Positions 1 to 6,695 of a DNA stretch of 7,203 nt are shown in pieces. The stretch lies in NCBI GenBank assembly GCA_030603265.1, contig JAUVYD010000077.1, positions 1-7,203 on the forward strand, read 5' to 3'. The notes beneath the pieces are model-generated. The model was given only the letters and a program-made list of their open reading frames with translations. It made no database searches and was not told where the DNA came from. Both the position numbers and the translations under genes were made by a program. This DNA is from Dehalococcoidia bacterium. GTDB lineage: Bacteria > Chloroflexota > Dehalococcoidia > GIF9 > AB-539-J10. Every line of letters starts with the position of its first letter. The first letter of the stretch is position 1.

Positions 1-1
1 G

Positions 2-469
2 ACGGCATCGCAAGTTCAGGGCGTCAGCTCGAAACGGGTGAGCGTTGTCCCCAGCAGGACGATACCACAGGGCGTTGCCGCGCTCCTGGCATTCAATTAC
101 GACCTCGCCGTTGACAAGAACACACTGGCCATGACCGAAGCCCTCCAATCGGTGACAACGGTGGAGATTACTCGCGCCGTGCGCAGGACTCAGATGGGCG
201 GCGTGAAGGTGCACAAAGGGCAGTTCATCGCAATCAGAAACGACAAGGAACTCATTGCTGCCGGCGACGTCCTCAACGAGGTCGTGCTGGAGGCCCTGGA
301 GAAGTCCGGTGCATCGGACGCTGAACTGGTTACCCTGTACTCGGGCGTGGAGGTTGACTCTGCTACAGCGGAAGACGTCGCAAGCGGAATACGTGCCCGC
401 TATCGTATCGAAGTTGAACTGGTCGATGGCGGCCAGCCGCATTACGACTTCATCATCTCCATCGAATAG
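2..469 (+). CDS. fakA: FakA/YloV-type DAK2-family protein, C-terminal part (5' truncated by window)
   Basis: The frame is open from base 2 to the TAG at 467-469 and gives 155 residues, so the window holds only the C-terminal end of the gene. The segment reads as the C-terminal domain of FakA/YloV: a strand ending in VVPSRTIPQGVAALLAFNYD, then a V-T-x-A-V-R stretch, a K-x-G-x-x-I-A-I segment, a D/E-rich 'LVTLYSGVEV' segment and the family's ending GGQPHYDFIISIE. In Firmicutes FakA is the ATP-binding subunit of the fatty acid kinase that works with a FakB (DegV-type) acyl carrier to phosphorylate exogenous fatty acids for lipid synthesis in the cytoplasm. The kinase (DhaL) domain and the middle domain with the catalytic and metal residues lie upstream of the window and cannot be judged. 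A GTG at base 38 could look like a start, but homology continues upstream of it. YloV homologues often lie near recG, which supports the call. Confidence 0.85.
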   Translation, partial: TASQVQGVSSKRVSVVPSRTIPQGVAALLAFNYDLAVDKNTLAMTEALQSVTTVEITRAVRRTQMGGVKVHKGQFIAIRNDKELIAAGDVLNEVVLEALEKSGASDAELVTLYSGVEVDSATAEDVASGIRARYRIEVELVDGGQPHYDFIISIE

Positions 470-478
470 CCTGACCCC

Positions 479-541
479 ACACCGCGGAGTGCCCTCTCCG
501 TACGTCAGGCGCCCTCAGATGGACCTCACCACCCGCGGTGT
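479..541. repeat. 9-bp inverted repeat in the fakA-recG gap
   Basis: ACACCGCGG at 479-487 is the exact reverse complement of CCGCGGTGT at 533-541, and the arms are separated by 45 bases. The pair begins ten bases after the fakA stop. No T-run follows the second arm, so it is not a classical intrinsic terminator. It could be a long-loop hairpin in the transcript or two half-sites for a DNA-binding protein. The rest of the 150-base gap (470-619) shows no convincing promoter, RNA gene or small ORF. Confidence 0.35.
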
Positions 542-619
542 CGCTCCCACAGGAAATGGCGTAGACCGATTCCGTCCGAGCCCACACACCATCGCAGTTT
601 CGAAAACCGGCACGCTGCT

Positions 620-3151
620 GTGGAAGATATACAAGTCATAGAGTCGCTGCGCAAGGTCCTCGTTCTCGAGGCTGCCAAGGGCTTCGCTGATTCGGCGGTT
701 GTCGGAGGAGTCGACGCATACGCCGCCATCCTGCTCGATGAACACGCCTCCTCCCTTCCACCAGAAGTGACACGCCAGTTACGGTCAGTTCGGAATGACC
801 GGATGGGCTATCGAGGATGGCAGAGGCCACAGAGGACAACCTGGGTACAGGCAACCATGCAGGCTATTGACCCACAGCCCGGACCCGACAGACCAGGTGC
901 TGTACCAGCACAGCGGCGAGTCCGCGCCGACCGGGTCGCAGCATCATCGCTCACGTCGAGTGGTGTGCGGTCAGAGGGTCCCGACGACCGCTCCACCATT
1001 CTCCCAGGGCGGTCTCGCACACCGATTACCGCCTTGCGAGGAGTGTCCACAAAGACCGCAGCCAACCTTGCCCGCCTTGGTGTTTCGACGATTGTCGACT
1101 TCGTCTATCTCCTGCCGCGGCGATATCTCGACTACACGCAGATCAGGAGCGTTTCTGAGCTCGAGATAGACAGGGAACAGACAGTCATCGGCACGGTGGT
1201 ACGGGTTCGGCTGAGACTCTTCGGAGGCAGGCAGGGCACGGAAGCGTATCTCCGCGACGAGTCTGGAATGGTGAGGATACTCTGGTTCAACCAACCATGG
1301 ATTGCCCGGAACCTGCCTGCAAACAGGGAGATCGTTGTCAGTGGCGCCGTTCACCTGTTCCGCACCGAGAAGGTCATTGAGTCACCCGAGTGGGAACCCG
1401 TGGACTCCGCAGGGATACACACCGGGCGGCTGGTACCCGTCTACCCGCTCACCAGCGGACTGTCGGCACGTCAAATGCGGAAGTGGATGGTCGAGGCCCT
1501 TGAGCGGTGTGCGCTCGACCTTGTGGAGTACCTGCCGGCGGAGATAGCGGCGCGTCAGCGGCTCATGTCGCTGCCTGATGCCGTGCACGAGGCTCATTTC
1601 CCTTCCAACCTCGAGCGCGCTGCCATGGCAAGGCAGCGGCTAACCTTCGACGAACTGCTGTCGCTCCAACTCGGGTTGCTGATGACAAAGCGATACTGGC
1701 AGAACAGTCAGCCGGGAATCCCCCTGACAATCGACCGCTCGTTTCTCGATGCGTACACACGGAACCTTCCCTATACCTTGACTGACGCCCAACAGAGAGT
1801 CCTGGGTGAGATTGCGCACGATGTCGCTCGCCCGATGGCGATGTCGCGACTTCTGCAGGGAGAGGTGGGCAGCGGCAAGACCGTGGTGGCGCTGGCGGCT
1901 CTTCTCATGGCAGTGACCAACGGCCTGCAGGGAGCGTTGATGGCCCCGACGGAGGTGCTCGCAGAGCAACACTACAGGACCATCGAGTTGCTCCTGCGAG
2001 ACAGCGAAGGACATCACAACGGCGACACCACGCCGTCAGCCCCCCACCCTGCACTAGAGTCGCTCCACGATCCCATCCGCACGATTGGCGGCGTGGAAGG
2101 GCGTCAAACAACACTCGCCTTGCTCACCGGTAGTCTCACAGCGGCCAACCGCCGTCGCGTACACGCTCAGCTCGCCAGCGGCGACGTGGACATAGTGGTT
2201 GGAACCCAGGCACTGATTCAGCGCGAGGTGACGTTCAAGAGGCTCGGCCTTGCCATCGTGGACGAGCAACACCGTTTCGGAGTGCTGCAACGCGGTGGAC
2301 TACGCCAGAAAGGATTCAATCCGCACGTACTTGTAATGACTGCGACCCCGATTCCGAGAAGTCTGGCGCTCGCCGTCTACGGTGACCTGGACCTCTCGGT
2401 CATAGACAAGCTTCCTCCGGGCCGCCAGGAAACCGTCACCCGCGTCATTTCCTCTTCACAGCTGGACCGTCTGTACCCCTTCCTGAGAAGCCAGATACAC
2501 GAGGGTCGACAGGCTTATGTCATCTGCCCCCTCATAAGTGAATCGCCCAAGCTGGAGGCAAGAGCCGCTACGGAGGAGTACCGGCGCCTGCGCGAGGTTG
2601 TGTTTCCTGACTTGCGACTCGGTCTGCTGCACGGTGCGCTTGCGTCCAGGCAGAAAGACGAGGTCATGCGGAGCTTTCGCGACGCATCCATCGACATCCT
2701 TGTCAGCACAACAGTCGTTGAAGTAGGCGTCGATGTGCCCAACGCGACAGTGATGATAATACTCGGGGCCGAACGTTTCGGCCTGTCGCAACTGCACCAG
2801 CTACGCGGCCGGGTGCGCCGCAGCTCCGAGAGGAGCTACTGCATACTGGTGTCTGACACCCCTTCCCGTGCCACCCGTGAACGCCTGCGAGTTGTGGCAG
2901 CCACGCAGAATGGGTTCGACCTCGCCCGGCACGACTTGGAACTACGAGGGCCCGGGGACTTCCTCGGAACTCAGCAGACTGGCCTGCCGGAACTCAGAAT
3001 TGCTACACTTACAGACCTGTCAATGCTGGAGGCAGCACGCAGCGAGGCTTTGCGGCTGATTGGTGATAGCCGCTTCGACAGCGCAGCCGAATACACTGGC
3101 GTCAGAGAAAGAGTGGCGGAGCTCTGGCGCGACAACGTAGAGTGGAGTTAG
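620..3151 (+). CDS. recG: ATP-dependent DNA helicase RecG
   Basis: 843 residues encoding the fork-reversing and branch-migrating superfamily 2 helicase that rescues stalled replication forks. Residues 1-137 form an N-terminal extension (LRKVLVLE...KGFADSAVVGG, then a low-complexity Arg/Pro/Ser linker). The wedge begins at A138-L139-R140-G141 with a helix-hairpin-helix-like stretch and the OB fold (about 180-260). Helicase motifs follow: Walker A GEVGSGKT at 414-421 (K420), MAPTE at 441-445, LLTGS near 501-505, the DEQH box at 548-551, TAT at 574-576, motif V around STTVVEVGVDVP, motif VI QLRGRVRR at 727-734, and the RecG-specific TRG region ELRGPGDFLGTQQTG near 774-788. Start: GTG at 620 is the only usable start, since no ATG, GTG or TTG lies in frame between the fakA stop and it; no clear Shine-Dalgarno is visible. 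Odd points: motif VI has Arg733 where Gly is usual, and about 40 extra residues lie between MAPTE and LLTGS. argS follows 6 bases later. Confidence 0.96.
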   Translation: MEDIQVIESLRKVLVLEAAKGFADSAVVGGVDAYAAILLDEHASSLPPEVTRQLRSVRNDRMGYRGWQRPQRTTWVQATMQAIDPQPGPDRPGAVPAQRRVRADRVAASSLTSSGVRSEGPDDRSTILPGRSRTPITALRGVSTKTAANLARLGVSTIVDFVYLLPRRYLDYTQIRSVSELEIDREQTVIGTVVRVRLRLFGGRQGTEAYLRDESGMVRILWFNQPWIARNLPANREIVVSGAVHLFRTEKVIESPEWEPVDSAGIHTGRLVPVYPLTSGLSARQMRKWMVEALERCALDLVEYLPAEIAARQRLMSLPDAVHEAHFPSNLERAAMARQRLTFDELLSLQLGLLMTKRYWQNSQPGIPLTIDRSFLDAYTRNLPYTLTDAQQRVLGEIAHDVARPMAMSRLLQGEVGSGKTVVALAALLMAVTNGLQGALMAPTEVLAEQHYRTIELLLRDSEGHHNGDTTPSAPHPALESLHDPIRTIGGVEGRQTTLALLTGSLTAANRRRVHAQLASGDVDIVVGTQALIQREVTFKRLGLAIVDEQHRFGVLQRGGLRQKGFNPHVLVMTATPIPRSLALAVYGDLDLSVIDKLPPGRQETVTRVISSSQLDRLYPFLRSQIHEGRQAYVICPLISESPKLEARAATEEYRRLREVVFPDLRLGLLHGALASRQKDEVMRSFRDASIDILVSTTVVEVGVDVPNATVMIILGAERFGLSQLHQLRGRVRRSSERSYCILVSDTPSRATRERLRVVAATQNGFDLARHDLELRGPGDFLGTQQTGLPELRIATLTDLSMLEAARSEALRLIGDSRFDSAAEYTGVRERVAELWRDNVEWS

Positions 3152-3153
3152 GA
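3144..3153 (+). promoter_or_regulatory. Shine-Dalgarno region of argS inside the recG end
   Basis: GGAG at 3144-3147 ends ten bases before the argS ATG at 3158, and AGGA at 3150-3153 ends four bases before it. Both overlap the last codons and stop of recG. This supports the chosen argS start and suggests that the two genes are translated from one mRNA. Confidence 0.55.
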
Positions 3154-3157
3154 CACG

Positions 3158-4816
3158 ATGCTAAGATTGAAGCTGGCGGAGAGCCTGCGAGACGCTATTC
3201 ACAGCGCTCAGGAGAGCGGTGACATCACGTTCACCACGCTGCCGGAAGTGGTCATCGAACGCCCTCAAGACCCCGCACACGGTGACTTCGCGTCCGGAAT
3301 CGCGTTGAAACTTGCCCGCTCCGTGCGGGTGAGTCCGCTCCAACTCGCCCATATCATCGTACGCCGGCTTGAGCCCATAGGCGAAATCGCATCTGTCAGC
3401 GTCGCTGCCCCGGGTTTCATCAACTTCGCAGTGAAAAGGGACTGGCTCGTCGAGTTGATCCCCACGATTCTGAACGCTGCCGATACATACGGAAACGTCA
3501 CTGTAGGCGCCGGCAAGAGCGTGCAGGTGGAGTTCGTCAGCGCGAACCCGACCGGCCCTCTTCATGTCGGCCATGGCCGGGGCGCAGTGCTAGGCAGCAC
3601 GCTTGCGAATGTGCTCGAAGCCGCCGGTTACGAGGTGCAGCGCGAATACTACCTGAACGACACAGGCAATCAGATTCGCACCTTCGGCAAGTCGCTCTAC
3701 GCCCGTTATCTCCAGGCTCTTGGCGACGATGTGCAGATGCCGGCTGACGGCTACCTGGGTGACTACGTTATCGAAGTGGCCCGCTCCATAGTCGACGCTC
3801 ACGGGCGCCGTTTCGCGGATATGCCGGAGGAAGAAGGGATTCAGGGGTTGTCCGACATCGGCACCGCCATACTCACGGACGGCATCCGGAAGGACCTCGC
3901 CGCTCTGAATGTGGAATTCGACCAATGGTTCAGCGAGAAATCCCTCTACGAGAATGGCGACTATGCAGAGGCGATGAGTCTCATGCGCGATGGTGGATAC
4001 ATCGCGGAACGCGAGGGCGCAGTCTGGTTTGAGTCCAGTCTGCTTGGCGAGGACAAGGACAACGTCCTGGTTCGCAGCGACGGCAGCCCGACGTATTTCG
4101 CGTCCGACGCCGGGTATCACTACAACAAGTTTGTGCGACGAGGGTTTGACCGGGTCATTGATATCTGGGGCGCCGACCACCAGGGGCATATTCCGAGGAT
4201 GAAGGCCGTCGTGAAGACTCTGGGCAAAGACCCTGAGCAGTTGACGGTCCTCACCTGCCAGTTAGTGACGCTGCGGCGGGGACAGGAAATCGTGAGGGCT
4301 TCAAAGCGGAGCGGCGACGTCATCTCCCTCCGTGAGTTGATGGATGAAGTCGGGGTCGCTGCGTGCCGCTACATCTTCCTGTCGCGCTCCCCTGACAGCC
4401 AGATGGACTTCGATATCGAGATGGCCAAACGGCAGTCTGCGGACAATCCCGTGTACTACGTCCAGTACGCGCACGCCCGCATAGCGAGCATCCTGAAGAA
4501 CGCGCAGGACCAGGGTATCATCGAAGAAACACCTGACACAGGCTTGCTCAACGACGAGGCCGAGCTTGCACTTCTGCGGGTGCTCTCCCGCCTCCCTGAA
4601 GTCGTGGATGAAGTCGCTCGTACACTTGAGCCACACCACCTCCCCTATTACGCCCAGGAACTCGCAACCGCGTTCCATGCGTTCTACAAACAGTGCAGGG
4701 TCCTGACAGACGACACTCAACTGACGCAGGCTCGACTGAGCCTCGTCAACGCCGCCAAGGTAGTACTTGCGAGGACGCTGGGCCTGATGGGTGTCCCAGC
4801 TCCCGACCACATGTGA
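3158..4816 (+). CDS. argS: Arginyl-tRNA synthetase (arginine-tRNA ligase)
   Basis: 552 residues, the normal bacterial length. This class I synthetase charges tRNA-Arg with arginine using ATP in the cytosol. Domains in order: the N-terminal additional domain (about 1-105) that contacts the tRNA D-loop; the Rossmann catalytic core beginning with FVSANPTGPLHVGHGRGA, in which HVGH at 136-139 is the HIGH signature; the characteristic YYLNDTGNQI segment; the 'GADHQGHIPRM' segment; and RASKR at 380-384 as the KMSKS-equivalent loop (K383), with Ala381 where Met is common. A C-terminal DALR-type anticodon-binding helical bundle follows (SPDSQMDFD...NPVYYVQYAHARI, then YYAQELATAFHAFYKQCRVL), ending GLMGVPAPDHM, typical of the family. 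The ATG at 3158 follows recG by 6 bases and has purine-rich ribosome-binding sequence, so the gene is probably in a recG-argS operon. Nothing looks truncated or frameshifted. Confidence 0.97.
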   Translation: MLRLKLAESLRDAIHSAQESGDITFTTLPEVVIERPQDPAHGDFASGIALKLARSVRVSPLQLAHIIVRRLEPIGEIASVSVAAPGFINFAVKRDWLVELIPTILNAADTYGNVTVGAGKSVQVEFVSANPTGPLHVGHGRGAVLGSTLANVLEAAGYEVQREYYLNDTGNQIRTFGKSLYARYLQALGDDVQMPADGYLGDYVIEVARSIVDAHGRRFADMPEEEGIQGLSDIGTAILTDGIRKDLAALNVEFDQWFSEKSLYENGDYAEAMSLMRDGGYIAEREGAVWFESSLLGEDKDNVLVRSDGSPTYFASDAGYHYNKFVRRGFDRVIDIWGADHQGHIPRMKAVVKTLGKDPEQLTVLTCQLVTLRRGQEIVRASKRSGDVISLRELMDEVGVAACRYIFLSRSPDSQMDFDIEMAKRQSADNPVYYVQYAHARIASILKNAQDQGIIEETPDTGLLNDEAELALLRVLSRLPEVVDEVARTLEPHHLPYYAQELATAFHAFYKQCRVLTDDTQLTQARLSLVNAAKVVLARTLGLMGVPAPDHM

Positions 4817-4843
4817 CAAGGCCTGCGCCGACCGGCCGACTCG

Positions 4844-4873
4844 TTTGCATTCGTACGTCAGGTGTGCTAAATT
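4844..4873 (+). promoter_or_regulatory. Putative extended -10 (sigma-70-type) promoter for thiC
   Basis: TTTGCA at 4844-4849 (4 of 6 to the -35 consensus) lies 18 bases before TAAATT at 4868-4873 (4 of 6 to -10), which is preceded by an extended -10 TGC at 4865-4867. The TAAATTTT stretch is an AT island in an otherwise GC-rich stretch between argS and thiC. A start site near 4880 is expected, leaving a leader of only about 16 bases to the ATG at 4896. This is a by-eye consensus match. Confidence 0.45.
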
Positions 4874-4895
4874 TTGCCGTCGCGGCGGTGGGGAG

Positions 4896-6218
4896 ATGCA
4901 GGCTCTCAGCGATTCCGTTAGCATGACTCTTATCGAACGTGCCAGAAAAGGTACCTCCACGCCGGAGGCGGAACACGTCGCTCACGCGGAACGTGTCACT
5001 GTAGAGTCAGTACTGTCCGGCCTCCTCGACGGCACCATCGTCATTCCCTCCAACCCACTCCACTACTCCCTTGAACCCCGAGGCATAGGCAAGGGCCTTC
5101 GTACTAAGGTCAACGCCAATATTGGGACCTCGTCCGACTTCTCTGACGCCAACACAGAACTGCGCAAACTACGCATTGCGGTGGACTGCGGCGCGGACTC
5201 TGTGATGGACCTGAGCACCGGTGGAGATATCGGTGCGATTCGCCGTATGCTTGTCCCCGAATGCACCGTGCCCTTCGGGACGGTACCCATCTATCAGGCA
5301 GCCATTCAGGCAATCGAGAGCCGGGGGTCCATTGTGGACTTGACCCCGGATGACCTGTTCGACGCGGTGGAGACACACGCGAAGGACGGCGTCGACTTCA
5401 TGACCATCCACTGTGGCGTGACCGCGTCAGCAATCGAGCGTCTGCGAAGCCAGGGCAGACTCACCAACATAGTCTCGCGCGGCGGAGCGTTTCTCACAGG
5501 GTGGATCCTGCACAATGAGCGTGAGAACCCTTTCTACGAGTACTTCGACCGACTTCTCGAACTCGCCCGGACCTACGATTTTGCTCTCAGCCTGGGAGAT
5601 GGATTGCGGCCCGGCTCCATTGTGGATGCGAGCGACAGGGCGCAATTCCAGGAACTGATTATCCTCGGCGAGTTGGTCCAGAGAGCACGCGCCGCCGACG
5701 TACAGGTGTTCGTGGAAGGGCCCGGCCACATACCGCTGGACCAGATAGTGGCCAACGTGCAGATGCAGAAGACGCTGTGCCAGGGCGCCCCCTTCTCTGT
5801 TCTTGGACCGCTGGTGACCGATATCGGCGCAGGCTATGATCACATCACGGGTGCTATCGGTGGGGCAATAGCCGCAGGCGCCGGCGCGGATTTCCTCTGC
5901 TACGTCACCCCGTCGGAGCACCTTTCTCTGCCGGACGAGGACGATGTTCGCGATGGCGTTATTGCGTCCATGATTGCCGCCCACGCAGCGGACATAGTCA
6001 AGGGTGTTCCCGGGGCTCTTGAGTGGGACAAGAAGATGTCCAAAGCCCGAAAGGACCTTGACTGGGCCACTCAAGCCGACCTTGCCCTGGTGCCGGAGCT
6101 TTCACGCAAAGGGCACGCCAAGACTCCTACAAGCGAGCGCGCGTGCAGCATGTGCGGCAAGTACTGTGCAATGGCAATTGTCGACCAGTACCTGGGTGGG
6201 GTTTCTGTCAAACCGTAG
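4896..6218 (+). CDS. thiC: Phosphomethylpyrimidine synthase ThiC (HMP-P synthase)
   Basis: 440 residues from the ATG at 4896. This radical-SAM enzyme rearranges aminoimidazole ribotide (AIR) to hydroxymethylpyrimidine phosphate, the pyrimidine half of thiamine. Recognised segments: GIGKGLRTKVNANIGTS (N73, N75), MDLSTGGD, GTVPIYQA, VDFMTIHCGVT, IVSRGG, LSLGDGLRPG, VEGPGHIPLDQI (H278), LGPLVTDIGAGYDHITGAIGGA, SEHLSLP (H342), and the C-terminal cluster motif C417-x2-C420-x3-C424. The two His match the family's metal ligands in spacing, and the Cys bind the [4Fe-4S] cluster. It is the short form lacking the long N-terminal domain of the E. coli type. Start choice: upstream codons back to 4791 overlap argS and read as Cys/Arg-rich non-family sequence. 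ATG 4896 has GGCGG/GGTGG upstream. ATG 4923 (MTLIERARKG, 431 residues) also fits the family N-terminus. A BzaF-type benzimidazole synthase paralogue is a less likely alternative. Confidence 0.95.
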   Translation: MQALSDSVSMTLIERARKGTSTPEAEHVAHAERVTVESVLSGLLDGTIVIPSNPLHYSLEPRGIGKGLRTKVNANIGTSSDFSDANTELRKLRIAVDCGADSVMDLSTGGDIGAIRRMLVPECTVPFGTVPIYQAAIQAIESRGSIVDLTPDDLFDAVETHAKDGVDFMTIHCGVTASAIERLRSQGRLTNIVSRGGAFLTGWILHNERENPFYEYFDRLLELARTYDFALSLGDGLRPGSIVDASDRAQFQELIILGELVQRARAADVQVFVEGPGHIPLDQIVANVQMQKTLCQGAPFSVLGPLVTDIGAGYDHITGAIGGAIAAGAGADFLCYVTPSEHLSLPDEDDVRDGVIASMIAAHAADIVKGVPGALEWDKKMSKARKDLDWATQADLALVPELSRKGHAKTPTSERACSMCGKYCAMAIVDQYLGGVSVKP

Positions 6219-6222
6219 CGTC

Positions 6223-6263
6223 GTCGATGGCATGCCGGGCCCACGCATGCCGCATGCGTCGAC
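6223..6263 (+). promoter_or_regulatory. Hairpin-forming GCATGC triple repeat between thiC and speD
   Basis: GCATGC occurs at 6230-6235, 6245-6250 and 6252-6257. GGCATGC (6229-6235) can pair with GCATGCC (6245-6251) across a 9-base loop. Alternatively GTCGA (6223-6227) plus GCATGC (6230-6235) can pair with GCATGC (6252-6257) plus TCGAC (6259-6263) across a larger loop. The two folds share the first GCATGC and exclude each other. No T-run follows, so this is not a standard terminator. It lies in the leader of speD, about 34 bases before the start codon. Function is unknown; it may be an mRNA-processing, stability or regulatory structure. Confidence 0.4.
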
Positions 6264-6285
6264 AGCTACTGACCTTCATGCCTTT

Positions 6286-6290
6286 GAGGA
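6286..6290 (+). promoter_or_regulatory. Shine-Dalgarno of speD
   Basis: GAGGA at 6286-6290 ends six bases before the ATG at 6297, ideal spacing. It fixes the speD start and shows that speD has its own ribosome entry despite lying only 78 bases after thiC. Confidence 0.65.
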
Positions 6291-6296
6291 ATCTCT

Positions 6297-6695
6297 ATGC
6301 AACTATTGATGGATGGATACTCTGAAAACAAGGACCTCCTCCAGAATGAGGAGTTCCTTCGAGAACTGCTGACCGACTATCCGTCTAAGATCGGGATGAC
6401 ACGGATATCGGATCCGCACATCATCCGATTCACAGACTGCGAGCCGGAGGAGTGGGGCATTTCAGGATTCGTCTTTCTCGCTGAGAGTCACATAGCAATA
6501 CACACTTTCGTGGAGCGGTCCTACGTGAACATAGATGTGTTCTCGTGCAAGGATTTCGACACCAGCGTCGCGGCCGACGACCTGCGGAAGCGCTTCCGGC
6601 TGACGCAGTGGCGCGTATCCCTCGCCGAGCGCGAGTGGTCGCGTTCGAGCCCGGACAGCAAGAACCCCTCACGTTTTACGTACAATGGGTCCTGA
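6297..6695 (+). CDS. speD: SpeD/SpeH-family pyruvoyl-dependent decarboxylase (AdoMet decarboxylase, or possibly arginine decarboxylase)
   Basis: 132 residues, a full-length class 1B proenzyme. The family self-cleaves to create an N-terminal pyruvoyl group. Here the scissile bond is E63-S64 in AESHIAIHTF, with the processing His at H69 and the catalytic Cys at C84 (NIDVFSC). These match E62/S63/H68/C83 of the Thermotoga maritima enzyme with a one-residue shift. The N-terminal DGY and the KIGMTRI and EEWGISGF segments are also typical. The classical product is decarboxylated AdoMet, the aminopropyl donor for spermidine synthase. However, members of this family in crenarchaea and in some bacteria use arginine instead, and the neighbour here is an agmatinase-type gene. 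Substrate cannot be assigned from sequence alone. The last residues (after REW, Ser/Asn-rich) look unconserved and partly reflect the overlap with speB. No speE is visible before the window ends. Confidence 0.9.
   Translation: MQLLMDGYSENKDLLQNEEFLRELLTDYPSKIGMTRISDPHIIRFTDCEPEEWGISGFVFLAESHIAIHTFVERSYVNIDVFSCKDFDTSVAADDLRKRFRLTQWRVSLAEREWSRSSPDSKNPSRFTYNGS

Noticed and set aside
467..619. Possible readthrough fusion of fakA and recG
   Set aside because: The two genes share a frame and the 50 codons between them have no further stop. However, the gap translation looks non-coding and FakA ends at its usual C-terminus, so the open frame is probably chance in GC-rich DNA.
255..641. Frame of 128 codons bridging fakA and recG
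   Set aside because: It overlaps fakA in another frame, is Arg/Trp/Pro/Ser-rich like an out-of-frame translation, and has no ribosome-binding site.
3590..4189. Reverse-strand frame of 199 codons within argS
   Set aside because: It is fully covered by the well-conserved ArgS catalytic core, and its translation shows no recognisable domain.
4817..4843. Possible intrinsic terminator after argS
   Set aside because: GGCC copies at 4820-4823 and 4834-4837 could pair, but the stem is only four bases and just three T's follow at 4844-4846.
4791..4895. Upstream ATG at 4791 as the thiC start
   Set aside because: It lies inside argS, and the added residues are Cys/Arg-rich and unlike ThiC N-termini.
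4301..4960. Long reverse-strand frame (219 codons) across the argS end and thiC start
   Set aside because: It is antisense to two clearly recognised genes and its translation resembles no family. Long antisense frames are expected in GC-rich coding DNA.
5427..6074. Reverse-strand frame of 215 codons within thiC
   Set aside because: It is antisense to conserved ThiC motifs and has no family resemblance.
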